64,000 nucleotides of DNA from contig NZ_JAGEMK010000005.1 of NCBI RefSeq assembly GCF_017565425.1, forward strand, positions 124,001 through 188,000, given 5' to 3'. The notes under the pieces were generated by a model. That model was not told the DNA's origin. It searched no databases and saw only the letters and a program-made list of their open reading frames with translations. Shown here one piece after another: positions 41,851 through 50,071 of the stretch (the first letter of the stretch is position 1; the number at the start of each line of letters is the position of its first letter). A program made the translations under genes and the position numbers. This DNA comes from Actinotalea soli (GTDB taxonomy: Bacteria; Actinomycetota; Actinomycetes; Actinomycetales; Cellulomonadaceae).

Positions 41851-42270
41851 TCAGAGACGGACGAGGGCCTGGGCCTTGCCCAGCACACGGGTCCCGCCGC
41901 AGGTGACCGTGAGGTCGATCCGCACCGTGCCCTGCTCGGCGTCGACAGCACCGACCACGCCGCTGATCTCGACGGTGGCCACGCCCGGGTCCGGCACCGG
42001 GACGGGGCGGGTGAAGCGGACGCCGTAGTCCACGACCTTGCCCGGGTCCCCTGCCCAGTCCCCCACGAGGCCGACGGCGGTGCCCATGGTGAGCATCCCG
42101 TGGGCGATGACCCCGGGCAGGCCGACCTCGACCGCGACGCGCTCGTTCCAGTGGATGGGGTTGAGGTCACCGCTGGCCCCGGCGTAACGGACCAGGGCCC
42201 GCCGGTCGAGCTCGACGGTGCGCTCGCCGACCAGCTGCCCGACCTCGAGGTCGGCGAGGACGGGGCTCAT
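41851..42270 (-). CDS. MaoC-like hot-dog dehydratase, HadB-like
   Basis: A hydratase/dehydratase subunit acting on (3R)-hydroxyacyl thioesters. The 139 residues carry YAGASGDLNPIHWNERVAVE, which holds the catalytic Asp and His of the R-hydratase motif, then HGMLTMGTAVGLVGDW. It overlaps the partner gene by ATGA. Together they resemble mycobacterial HadA/HadB, where they act in type II fatty acid synthesis; this organism may use them otherwise. Confidence 0.85.
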   Translation of the reverse strand: MSPVLADLEVGQLVGERTVELDRRALVRYAGASGDLNPIHWNERVAVEVGLPGVIAHGMLTMGTAVGLVGDWAGDPGKVVDYGVRFTRPVPVPDPGVATVEISGVVGAVDAEQGTVRIDLTVTCGGTRVLGKAQALVRL

Positions 42271-42716
42271 GAGCCCTCTCCCCGGACGGCGAGGGTCGAG
42301 CGCACCGTGGAGACGGGGGCGCCGTCGGCCGCAGTGATCTCGCAGCGCGTGGTGACCATCGCGAGACCGGCCCGCTCGACGATGCCGTCGACGTGCAGGA
42401 CCGTGCTGAGCTCGTCCCCCGCGTGGATGGGGCGGTGGTGGGTGAAGCGCTCGTCGGCGTGCACCACGCGCGTGAAGTCGATCCCTGCGTCGGGGTCCTC
42501 GACGAGCTGGGCCTCGGCCCGCTGGGCGATCACGACGGCGAAGGTGGGCGGGGCGATCACGTCGGGGTGCCCGAGGGACCGCGCCGCGTCCACGTCGTGG
42601 TGCACCGGGTGCTCGGCCCCGACCGCACGCGCGAAGTCGCGCAGGTGCTCACGCCCGACCGTGTAGGGCGCGGTGGCCGGGTAGGACCGACCCGCGTACT
42701 CGAGGTTGATACCCAT
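42267..42716 (-). CDS. N-terminal dehydratase domain protein, HadA-like (UPF0336 type)
   Basis: Likely the structural partner of the MaoC-like subunit. The 149 residues begin MGINLEYAGRSYPATAPYTV and contain FARAVGAEHPVHHDVDAARS and APPTFAVVIAQRAEAQL; the hydratase catalytic residues are missing, as in HadA. It lies between rpmG and its partner, the same order as rpmG2-hadA-hadB in mycobacteria. Confidence 0.85.
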   Translation of the reverse strand: MGINLEYAGRSYPATAPYTVGREHLRDFARAVGAEHPVHHDVDAARSLGHPDVIAPPTFAVVIAQRAEAQLVEDPDAGIDFTRVVHADERFTHHRPIHAGDELSTVLHVDGIVERAGLAMVTTRCEITAADGAPVSTVRSTLAVRGEGS

Positions 42717-42753
42717 GGGTGCGGAGCGAGCCCTCAGCGCGCGAGGCGCTGGA

Positions 42754-42924
42754 TCAGCGGGTCTCGCGGTGCAGCGTGTGCTTGCCGTCGCGCGGGCAGA
42801 ACTTCTTCATCTCCAGACGGTCCGGGTTGTTGCGCCGGTTCTTCTTGGTGATGTAGTTCCGCTCCTTGCAGTCCACGCAGGCGAGCGTGATCTTCGGACG
42901 GACGTCCTGACTCTTGCTGGCCAC
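42754..42924 (-). CDS. rpmG: 50S ribosomal protein L33
   Basis: L33 lies by the E site. The GTG start gives 56 residues, [20 protein letters not shown] onward. The first zinc-ribbon pair CVDC is present, but the second has CPRD instead of CxxC, so a four-cysteine zinc site cannot form. GAGAGGTGG precedes the start. Many actinomycetes have the L33 gene here next to hadA. Confidence 0.94.
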   Translation of the reverse strand: MASKSQDVRPKITLACVDCKERNYITKKNRRNNPDRLEMKKFCPRDGKHTLHRETR

Positions 42925-43012
42925 GGTCTTGCCACCTCTCGTGCTGCGCGAGCAGCACCTGGATCGTCGATCGCACGCCGCCGGAAGGTCGACCGGCATG
43001 CCGTTGTCACTG

Positions 43013-43089
43013 TGGTAGCGGGGGCGGGACTCGAACCCGCGACACCACGATTATGAGCCGTGTGCTCTAACCACCTGAGCTACCCCGCC
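43013..43089 (-). tRNA. tRNA-Met (CAT anticodon), elongator type
   Basis: A 77-base cloverleaf including an encoded CCA. Acceptor GGCGGGG pairs with CCCCGCT (one G-U), anticodon arm CACGGCTCATAATCGTG gives CAT, T arm GCGGGTTCGAGTCCCGC. The first pair being G-U rather than the mismatch of initiators, and a normal anticodon stem, point to an elongator. Confidence 0.93.
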
Positions 43090-43103
43090 GCATCGGCACC
43101 CTG

Positions 43104-43133
43104 ACACCCAGGACGGCGAACCGTCCTGGGTGT
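43104..43133 (-). terminator. Stem-loop between tRNA-Thr and tRNA-Met
   Basis: A perfect 13-base-pair stem (43104-43116 with 43121-43133) closed on the minus strand by a TTCG loop lies 15 bases past tRNA-Thr. It could terminate tRNA-Thr, though no U tract follows. Confidence 0.6.
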
Positions 43134-43147
43134 CCAGGTACCAACAG

Positions 43148-43220
43148 AGCCCCGAAAGGGAATCGAACCCTTGACCTTCTCCTTACCATGGAGACGCTCT
43201 GCCGACTGAGCTATCGGGGC
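43148..43220 (-). tRNA. tRNA-Thr (GGT anticodon)
   Basis: A 73-base cloverleaf: acceptor GCCCCGA with TCGGGGC, anticodon arm TCTCCATGGTAAGGAGA giving GGT, T arm AAGGGTTCGATTCCCTT. The CCA end is not encoded. Confidence 0.95.
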
Positions 43221-43268
43221 AGCGCGTGCCAGGGTACACGCGCTGAGCCCCGCCTGCGAAATCGTGGT

Positions 43269-44015
43269 TCAGACAGGCTCTGGCGCCAGGGGACCGAGCA
43301 CCATCCCGCCGTCCACCGCGAGCTCCGCCCCCGTGATGTACGAGGCCTCCTCGCTCAGCAGGAAGGCCACCACCGAGGCGATCTCCCCGACCTCGCCGAT
43401 GCGTGGGATCGCCTGGGTCGCGAACATCGCGTCGTCCACCCCGGCCGCCATCGGCGTGCGGATCCCCCCCGGGTGGATCGAGCTCACCCTGATGCCGTAG
43501 CGCCCCAGGTCCAGCGCGGCGCACTTGGTCAGCCCCCGCATCCCCCACTTGCTCGAGGCGTACGCCGCGAGCCCGGCCATCCCGACCAGCCCTGCCGCGG
43601 AGGAGATGTTCACGATCGACCCGCCACCGGCGGCCTTCATGTCCTCGACGACGGCCTGGATGCCCAGGAACGCGCCCGTGAGGTTGACCTGCAGCAGCCG
43701 CGTGACGTCCGCCTCCTCGGCGGTGTCCACCGGGCTGAAGGAGAGCACCCCGGCGTTGTTGACGAGCCCCGTGACCGTCCCGTAGGCCTCGTGGGCGGCC
43801 TCGACCGCTGCTGCCCACGAGGAGGCCGAGGCGACGTCCAGGTGCACGAAGATCGCGGCGTCCCCGAGCTCGGCGTCCAGGGCCTGCCCCTCGGCGTCGA
43901 GGACGTCCCCGATGACGACCTGCGCCCCCTCGCTGACGAGCCGGCGGCAGTCCTCCGCGCCCATGCCGCGGGCCCCTCCGGTGACGATGACCACCATCCC
44001 GTCCAGGCGTGCCAT
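43269..44015 (-). CDS. Short-chain dehydrogenase/reductase
   Basis: An NAD(P)-dependent oxidoreductase with a Rossmann fold. The 248 residues start MARLDGMVVIVTGGARGMGA (TGxxxGxG cofactor motif), then NNAG, the catalytic Ser (NISSAAG) and YASSK. The C-terminus EEASYITGAELAVDGGMVLG is typical of classical SDRs. A GGAGGGGAG site precedes the ATG. The substrate cannot be told; 3-oxoacyl or hydroxysteroid reductases share this pattern. Confidence 0.88.
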   Translation of the reverse strand: MARLDGMVVIVTGGARGMGAEDCRRLVSEGAQVVIGDVLDAEGQALDAELGDAAIFVHLDVASASSWAAAVEAAHEAYGTVTGLVNNAGVLSFSPVDTAEEADVTRLLQVNLTGAFLGIQAVVEDMKAAGGGSIVNISSAAGLVGMAGLAAYASSKWGMRGLTKCAALDLGRYGIRVSSIHPGGIRTPMAAGVDDAMFATQAIPRIGEVGEIASVVAFLLSEEASYITGAELAVDGGMVLGPLAPEPV

Positions 44016-44160
44016 GGCGAGCTCCCCTCCGCCGGCTCCGTCGCCGGCTGCTGGGCCACGGGACGTCCTGGGGGTGCTCCCGCGGCGTCGATCCCTCCAG
44101 CGTGCGCCCGTGCGAGGCGGGACCGCCAGGGACGGACGTCCTGGGCCCGGGGACGACGAA

Positions 44161-44188
44161 GGCCCCGGCCGGCGAACCGGACGGGGCC
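44161..44188 (-). terminator. Terminator of tRNA-Tyr
   Basis: GGCCCCG pairs with CGGGGCC around an inner CCGG-CGAA-CCGG hairpin, seven bases past the tRNA CCA end; on the minus strand TTCGTCG follows. Confidence 0.7.
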
Positions 44189-44194
44189 TCGTGG

Positions 44195-44278
44195 TGGTGG
44201 CAGGTGAGGGATTCGAACCCACGTAGCTTGCGCGGCTGATTTACAGTCAGCTCCCTTTGGCCGCTCGGGCAACCTGCC
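44195..44278 (-). tRNA. tRNA-Tyr (GTA anticodon)
   Basis: A type II tRNA of 84 bases with an encoded CCA. Acceptor GGCAGGT with ACCTGCC, anticodon arm GCTGACTGTAAATCAGC giving GTA, a long variable arm, and a T arm GTGGGTTCGAATCCCTC with one T-T mismatch. Confidence 0.93.
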
Positions 44279-44409
44279 GGGTCCACCCCTGGGCAGTCGT
44301 GCTGCACAGGTGCGGATGGAAGGATAGCAAGCCTGCGCGGCCTCTCGGGACACGAGCCCAGCCGGTACGGTGCCGAAGGCCCCCCACGCACCCCACCCCA
44401 GGAGGAGAC

Positions 44410-44901
44410 ATGGCTTCCGAGTCCTCGTTCGACGTCGTCAGCAAGGTCGACCGGCAGGAGGTCGACAACGCGCTCAACCAGGCCGCCAAGGAGGTCTCCC
44501 AGCGCTACGACTTCAAGAACGTCGGGGCCTCGATCGCGTGGAGCGGCGAGTCGGTCGTGATCATCGCCAACTCCGAGGAGCGGGCCAAGGCCGTGCTCGA
44601 CGTGTTCCACACCAAGCTGATCCGCCGGGGCATCTCCCTCAAGGCCCTCGACACCGGCGACCCGGTGGCCTCGGGCAAGGAGTACCGGATGGTCTCGACC
44701 CTCAAGGAGGGGCTGAGCAGCGAGGACGCCAAGAAGATCGCGAAGATCGTGCGCGAGGAAGGCCCCAAGGGGGTCAAGACGCAGATCACGGGCGACGAGC
44801 TGCGGGTCTCGGCCAAGAGCCGCGACGACCTCCAGGAGGTCATCGCGCTGCTCAAGGGCTCCGACCTCGACGTCGCCCTGCAGTTCACCAACTACCGCTG
44901 A
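44410..44901 (+). CDS. YajQ-family nucleotide-binding protein
   Basis: A UPF0234 protein; Xanthomonas and Pseudomonas members bind cyclic di-GMP or nucleotides, while the role in actinomycetes is unknown. The 163 residues start [20 protein letters not shown] and include [20 protein letters not shown] and the end [12 protein letters not shown], both standard. An AGGAGGAGAC site precedes the ATG. Confidence 0.92.
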   Translation: MASESSFDVVSKVDRQEVDNALNQAAKEVSQRYDFKNVGASIAWSGESVVIIANSEERAKAVLDVFHTKLIRRGISLKALDTGDPVASGKEYRMVSTLKEGLSSEDAKKIAKIVREEGPKGVKTQITGDELRVSAKSRDDLQEVIALLKGSDLDVALQFTNYR

Positions 44902-44941
44902 CCCCCGGGCCCACCAGGGCCCCGCTCCCACCCCGCACCGA

Positions 44942-44993
44942 TCTCGTGTCAGAACCTGGGATACCCAGAGCACCCTGGGCTTCTGACACGAGA
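44942..44993. terminator. Nested inverted repeat between convergent yajQ and htpX
   Basis: A perfect 13-base outer arm pair (TCTCGTGTCAGAA at 44942-44954 with its complement at 44981-44993) encloses an inner CTGGG-ATA-CCCAG hairpin. The outer arm is AT-richer than the neighbours. It lies 40 bases after one stop and 4 bases before the other, so it probably terminates both. Confidence 0.65.
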
Positions 44994-44997
44994 GGGG

Positions 44998-45861
44998 TCA
45001 GGGGGTGGGGTGGCCGGCCATGCGGTGCAGGCGGGCGATGCGGTCGGCCATCGGCGGGTGGGTCGCGAAGAGCTTGGCCATCCCGGCGCCCTTGAACGGG
45101 TTGGCGATCATCAGGTGCGAGACGTCGACCAGGTCACGGTTGGCGGGCAGCGGCGCTCGCTGGGTGCCGCGCTCGAGCTTGGCCAGGGCCGAGGCCAGGG
45201 CCAGCGGGTCCCCGGTCAGCCGGGCGCCGTCCTCGTCGGCGTCGTACTCGCGGGTCCTGCTGATGGCGAGCTGGATGACCATCGCGGCCATCGGCGCGAG
45301 GAGGGCCATGGCGAGCATGGCGATCGGGTTGCCGCCGCGGTCCCGCCCCCCGCCGAAGAACATGAGGAACTGCGCGAAGGCCGTGATGATCCCCGCGACG
45401 GCGGCCGCGACCGACGAGGTGAGGATGTCGCGGTTGTAGACGTGCATCAGCTCGTGGCCGAGCACCCCGCGCAGCTCGCGCTCGTCGAGCAGGTCGAGGA
45501 TGCCCTCGGTGCAGCACACCGCCGCGTTGCGCGGGTTGCGCCCCGTCGCGAAGGCGTTGGGCGCCGCGGTCGGTGAGACGTAGAGCCGCGGCATGGGCTG
45601 GCGGGCCGTGGTCGAGAGCTCACGCACGATCCGGTACATCGCGGGCTGCTCGATCTCGCTGACCGGCCGCGCCCGCATGGCGCGGATCGCGATCTTGTCC
45701 GAGTTCCAGTAGCTGTAGGCGGTGCTCGCCACCCCCAGGCCGGCGAAGAGCCAGAGGAAGCTGCCGCCGTCGACCAGCGCGCCGAGGCCGAGCAGCACGG
45801 CCCACATGAACCCGAACAGCGCGGCCGTCTTCAGACCGTTGAAGTGCCGCCGACCACCCAC
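44998..45861 (-). CDS. htpX: HtpX-type membrane zinc protease
   Basis: An M48 metalloprotease that removes damaged membrane proteins. The GTG start gives 287 residues with two N-terminal helices (about residues 12-28 and 35-50), the zinc motif HELMH (H136, E137, H140), and two further hydrophobic segments, with EYDADEDGA providing the third ligand. [20 protein letters not shown] is also conserved in the family. Confidence 0.93.
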   Translation of the reverse strand: MGGRRHFNGLKTAALFGFMWAVLLGLGALVDGGSFLWLFAGLGVASTAYSYWNSDKIAIRAMRARPVSEIEQPAMYRIVRELSTTARQPMPRLYVSPTAAPNAFATGRNPRNAAVCCTEGILDLLDERELRGVLGHELMHVYNRDILTSSVAAAVAGIITAFAQFLMFFGGGRDRGGNPIAMLAMALLAPMAAMVIQLAISRTREYDADEDGARLTGDPLALASALAKLERGTQRAPLPANRDLVDVSHLMIANPFKGAGMAKLFATHPPMADRIARLHRMAGHPTP

Positions 45862-45918
45862 CGTGCCTCCTTCATGCGTCGATGCCAGGTCAACGCACCG
45901 ATCGCGCGGAGCGTTCCC

Positions 45919-47277
45919 TCAGGCCTCGCCCCGGATGATCGCGAGCATCTCCTCACGCGGGACCACCTTGATGCGCTGGCGGCCGTGGGGCTCGCCCAGG
46001 GACTGCTCGTAGGCGTCCAGGAGCATCCAGCCGGACCACTCGACGTGCCCGACCTCGCGCTCGGCCAGCAGGGCCGTGACGGCCTCGGGGTTGCGCTCGG
46101 GCGCACGCTCCAGGGCCGGCACGTCGGCGACGAGGTGCTTGATGGTCTCGGTCGCGTCGGACTTGGTGTGGCCGATGAGCCCGACCGGTCCGCGCTTGAT
46201 CCACCCGGTGGTGTAGATGCCCGCCATGGGCTCGCCGTCGGCCTGGACGACGCGTCCCTCGCGGTTGGAGATGACCCCGGCGACGTCGTCGAAGGGCAGC
46301 CCGGGCAGCGGCGAGCCGAAGTAGCCGACGGCCCGGTAGACGGCCTGGACGGGCCAGTCGTGCATCTCCCCCGTGCCGGCGACCGTGCCGTCACCGGTGA
46401 GGACCGTGCGCTCGGTCCGCAGCCCGGTCACGGCCCCCTCCCCGAGCACCTCGACCGGGCGGTGCAGGAAGTGCAGGTGGATCCGGCGGCTCGCGGTGAG
46501 CTCCTCGGGCTCCTTGAGGGTCCAGTCCGTGAGGGTCTTGACGACCTGCTTGGTCTGGTTCGACGAGTGGATCGAGGCCATCGAGCCCTCGTCGAACTCG
46601 AAGTCCTCGGGGTAGACGATGACGTCGACGTCCGGCACGTGGCCCAGCTCGCGCAGCTCGAGGGAGCTGAACTTGGCCTGGGCCGGGCCTCGCCGCGCGA
46701 AGACGTGCACGTCCGTCACCGGGTTGGCGAGCAGCCCCTGGTGCACGTTCTCCGGGATCTCGGTGGGCAGCAGGTCCTCGGGGTGCTTGGCGAGCATCCG
46801 TGCGACGTCGAGGGCCACGTTCCCCGCCCCGACGACGGCGATCTGCTCGGCCTCGAGAGGCCAGGTGCGGGGCACGTCAGGGTGCCCGTCGTACCAGGAG
46901 ACGAAGTCCGCGGCCCCGTAGGAGCCCGGCAGGTCGATGCCGGGGATGCGCAGGTCCGCGTCGCGGATCGCCCCGGTCGAGAAGATGACCGCGTCGTAGA
47001 AGCGCCGCATGTCCTCGAGGTCGAGGTCGGTGCCGTAGTCGACGTTGCTCAGCAGCCGGATGTCCCCGCGGTCGAGGATCTTGTGGAGCGCGACGATGAT
47101 CTGCTTGATCCGCGGGTGGTCCGGGGCCACGCCGTAGCGCACCAGGCCGAACGGGGCGGGCAGACGCTCGAAGAGGTCGATCGAGACCTCGACGTCGGCC
47201 TTGGACAGGATGTCGGCGGCGTAGATGCCGGCGGGACCGGCACCGACGATGGCGACGCGCACGGGAGTGCTGCTCAC
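45919..47277 (-). CDS. fprA: FprA-type ferredoxin/adrenodoxin-NADP reductase
   Basis: A flavoprotein passing electrons between NADPH and ferredoxin. I choose the GTG at 47275-47277 (MSSTPVRVAIVGAGPAGIYA), giving 452 residues. The FAD motif GAGPAGIYAADIL, the NADP motif VGAGNVALDVARML, and ARRGPAQAKFSSLELREL are all FprA hallmarks. An open extension to 47427 has no conserved sequence. It is divergent to rarD. Confidence 0.93.
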   Translation of the reverse strand: MSSTPVRVAIVGAGPAGIYAADILSKADVEVSIDLFERLPAPFGLVRYGVAPDHPRIKQIIVALHKILDRGDIRLLSNVDYGTDLDLEDMRRFYDAVIFSTGAIRDADLRIPGIDLPGSYGAADFVSWYDGHPDVPRTWPLEAEQIAVVGAGNVALDVARMLAKHPEDLLPTEIPENVHQGLLANPVTDVHVFARRGPAQAKFSSLELRELGHVPDVDVIVYPEDFEFDEGSMASIHSSNQTKQVVKTLTDWTLKEPEELTASRRIHLHFLHRPVEVLGEGAVTGLRTERTVLTGDGTVAGTGEMHDWPVQAVYRAVGYFGSPLPGLPFDDVAGVISNREGRVVQADGEPMAGIYTTGWIKRGPVGLIGHTKSDATETIKHLVADVPALERAPERNPEAVTALLAEREVGHVEWSGWMLLDAYEQSLGEPHGRQRIKVVPREEMLAIIRGEA

Positions 47278-47418
47278 GGCGGGGAAACACCTTCCGGAGG
47301 AGGGGCGGGGACGCGCGGGCACGCCCCGGGACGCTCGGGCCAGTCTAGGCGCGACCCGGGGGTGGGCCGGGCCTCGACCACCAGCCGGTGCCTCGCCGTC
47401 CCCGGCACCGGGAGGGCG

Positions 47419-47434
47419 TAGGTTCACGCTCGTG
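47419..47434 (+). promoter_or_regulatory. Leaderless promoter of rarD
   Basis: TAGGTT (47419-47424) ends 7 bases before the GTG start, the arrangement of leaderless actinomycete genes. The same TAGGTT precedes eccC at 63193-63198. Confidence 0.45.
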
Positions 47435-48391
47435 GATCCGCGACCGGCCGCCCAGCCCTCCGCGCCGCTCGGTGTTCCCGGCCCCGACCGCTGGGGACTG
47501 GCCCTCGGGGTGAGCGCCTACCTGCTGTGGGGGTTCCTGCCCCTCTACTTCCCGTTGCTCGAGCCCTCGGCACCGATCGAGGTCGTGGCCCACCGGATCG
47601 TGTGGTCCCTGCTCTTCTGCGCGGTCGCCCTGCTCGTCACCCGCGGCGGACGCACCGTCGCGGCAGCGTTCCGCGACCCCCGTACCCTGGCGACCCTGGC
47701 GACGGCAGCCGTGCTGGTCGCGACCAACTGGCTGGTCTTCGTGCACGGGGTTCTCTCGGGGCACACGGTCGATGCGGCCCTCGGCTACTACATCAACCCT
47801 CTCGTCACGGTCGCCCTCGCGGTGCTCGTGCTGGGTGAGCGCATGCGGCGCGCCCAGTGGGTGGCGCTGGGTGTCGGCGCGCTGGCCGTCGGGGTCATCA
47901 CGGTGGGCCTGGGCCGGCTGCCGTGGGTGGCCCTCGCCCTGGCCGGAACCTTCGGCCTGTACGGCCTGATCAAGAACCGGGTGGGCCGGACGGTCCCGGC
48001 CGTGACCTCCCTCGCGGTCGAGACCGCCGTGCTGACCCCGGTGGCCCTGGTCTACCTGCTGTGGCTCGGCTCGGCCGGCCTGGGGACCTTCGCCCAGCAC
48101 GGGACCCCGCACGCCCTGGCCCTCGCGGGCACCGGGGTCATCACCGCGGTGCCGCTGCTGCTCTTCGGAGCGGCAGCGCGTCGACTCCCGCTGAGCGTGA
48201 TCGGTCTGCTGCAGTACGCGGCCCCGACCGTGCAGTTCCTCGTCGGGGTGCTCGTGTTCCGCGAGGAGATGCCCGCGCTGCGGTGGTGGGGCTTCGGCCT
48301 CGTGTGGCTGGCCCTGGTGATCCTCACGACCGACGGGCTGCGCACCGGACGACTCGAACGCATCGCCCGACGGACGACGCCCGCCACCTGA
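47432..48391 (+). CDS. rarD: EamA-family permease, RarD type
   Basis: A drug/metabolite transporter superfamily member with about ten transmembrane helices in 319 residues. AYLLWGFLPLYFPLLEP near the N-terminus and NWLVFVHGVLSGHTVDAALG, ALGYYINPLVTV are RarD hallmarks. The GTG start is chosen from the leaderless promoter just upstream. The natural substrate of RarD proteins is unknown. Confidence 0.88.
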   Translation: MDPRPAAQPSAPLGVPGPDRWGLALGVSAYLLWGFLPLYFPLLEPSAPIEVVAHRIVWSLLFCAVALLVTRGGRTVAAAFRDPRTLATLATAAVLVATNWLVFVHGVLSGHTVDAALGYYINPLVTVALAVLVLGERMRRAQWVALGVGALAVGVITVGLGRLPWVALALAGTFGLYGLIKNRVGRTVPAVTSLAVETAVLTPVALVYLLWLGSAGLGTFAQHGTPHALALAGTGVITAVPLLLFGAAARRLPLSVIGLLQYAAPTVQFLVGVLVFREEMPALRWWGFGLVWLALVILTTDGLRTGRLERIARRTTPAT

Positions 48392-48406
48392 GCCCGCGGC
48401 GCCAGC

Positions 48407-49909
48407 TCAGCTGGTCGGAGCGGCGGTCCCGGCGGCATCGCCGTCGACCTCGAGCCGCACGGTGAAGCCGTGGTCGCCGATCGCCACCGAAGCACCCACC
48501 GGGAGGCGGACCTGCTGGTCGGGGGCGCACAGGATCTGCTGGCCGTCGTCGAGGGTGACCACGGTGCCGTTGGTCGAGTCGCGGTCCTTGATCCACACCG
48601 TCCCGCGCTCGACCCCGACGGCGAGGTGGGTCTTGGAGACCGAGCGGGCGGGGTCCTCGATCGTGATGAGCTGGTCGACGTGCTCCCCGGCGCGGGGGGA
48701 CGGGTTGCGTCCGATGAGCACCGACCCGGTCACGGGCATCCGCCGCCCGTCGGTCAGGTCGAGCACCACCGTCGGGCCTGCGGCGTGCGGGACCTCGGGA
48801 ACCTTGCCCCGGGCGGGCCGCAGCCGCGTCATCTCGACGTCGTCGGCCAGCGGGCTCGTCGCCGCAGGGGCCTGCGCTGCCGGGGGCGGCGATGCGGGGG
48901 GCTCGACGGGCGGTGTCGGCGGGGCGGGGCGCTGCACGGGGATCTGACCCGTCGCGTCGTCCGCCTCCGCGGGGCCAGCCGCGGACGGGTCAGCACCCGT
49001 GGCGGGACGACCCGCGACCGGTCCCGGGCCCGCCGCTGCTGGCGAGGGCTCTGCCGTGCCCCGGCTGCCCGGGATCGACGAGATGAGGCCGTCGCCGGTC
49101 GGCTGGTCCCTCGGCGGCGAGGCCGGCACCGGCGACGCAGGGGCAGCCGAGGCCGGCGGGGCAGGAGCAGGCGGGGCGGGCGAGGCCGGAGTCGGCGCGG
49201 GGGCGGGGGCGGGGGGCGGCGGGGCCGGGGCCGGCGGCGGGACGGGCCGCGGCGGGGCCTCGGCGACCGCGCCGCTCTCCGGGGCGGTCGCGGTGAGCGG
49301 CGGGCCGGCCCAGACGGAGAGGTCGTCGGTGCTGGTCCGCTCGGCCCGGGCCGAGTCCTGCCGCAGGATCGCGTCGAGGCGCTGCTGGGCGTGCGCGGCG
49401 CCGACGCTCGTCGAGGCCGTCATCGGGTCCACCCCGGTGGCGACGTCGTAGACGATGGTCCCGGCGGCCTTGTCGTGCCAGCCCTGGCGGCGGCCCGAGG
49501 AGTCGAAGAACGGCGAGGCGTAGACCACCCACTGGCCCACGCCGCAGGCCAGCGAGCCCGCCGCGGGGACGAGGAACCGCAGCAGGCCGCGGCCCAGGCC
49601 CACGGGGCGTCCGGTCTCGGCCCCCAGGACGCGCAGGCCGACCAGGCGCTTGCCGATGGTCCAGCCGCGGGTGCCCAGGTACCACCACTGGAAGACCCCG
49701 AGGGCCAGGAGCAGCACCTGCCCGATCAGCATGAGGACCGAGGGGCTCTCGACGGTCGTGACCGGTTCGCCCTCGGCGAGGGCCTGCACGAGGGGCAGGG
49801 TCCCGGCCAGGACGAACCCGCCGCCGAGCAGGAGAGCAGCGACGGCGTCGATCACGAAGGCGAGCAGGCGCCGGGTCATCGTGGCCGGCAGCGCCCCGGG
49901 GGTCGGCAT
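48407..49909 (-). CDS. RDD and FHA domain membrane protein of the type VII locus
   Basis: A 500-residue protein. Residues 10-150 form an RDD membrane domain with about three helices (RRLLAFVIDAVAALLLGGGF; WYLGTRGWTIGKRLVGLRVL). A very Pro/Ala-rich linker spans about 200-370. The C-terminal 120 residues are an FHA domain (VLIGRNPSP, SVSKTHLAV and STNGTVV), which binds phosphothreonine. It is the last gene of the minus-strand T7SS operon and probably senses kinase signals at the secretion complex. Confidence 0.86.
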   Translation of the reverse strand: MPTPGALPATMTRRLLAFVIDAVAALLLGGGFVLAGTLPLVQALAEGEPVTTVESPSVLMLIGQVLLLALGVFQWWYLGTRGWTIGKRLVGLRVLGAETGRPVGLGRGLLRFLVPAAGSLACGVGQWVVYASPFFDSSGRRQGWHDKAAGTIVYDVATGVDPMTASTSVGAAHAQQRLDAILRQDSARAERTSTDDLSVWAGPPLTATAPESGAVAEAPPRPVPPPAPAPPPPAPAPAPTPASPAPPAPAPPASAAPASPVPASPPRDQPTGDGLISSIPGSRGTAEPSPAAAGPGPVAGRPATGADPSAAGPAEADDATGQIPVQRPAPPTPPVEPPASPPPAAQAPAATSPLADDVEMTRLRPARGKVPEVPHAAGPTVVLDLTDGRRMPVTGSVLIGRNPSPRAGEHVDQLITIEDPARSVSKTHLAVGVERGTVWIKDRDSTNGTVVTLDDGQQILCAPDQQVRLPVGASVAIGDHGFTVRLEVDGDAAGTAAPTS

Positions 49910-50071
49910 CAGGTCCTGGTTCCCTTCGGCTCGAGCAGGTGGCAGGGACCCGACGCACCGGGCCCTCCCAGGGGCATCGGCATCCTCAGCCCTGACCCTG
50001 AGCCGCGCACGGCGGGGATCGACCCGAGCTGCGATCGTCGCGCCCCCTCGGTCCCGACGATCAGGGGCAGG

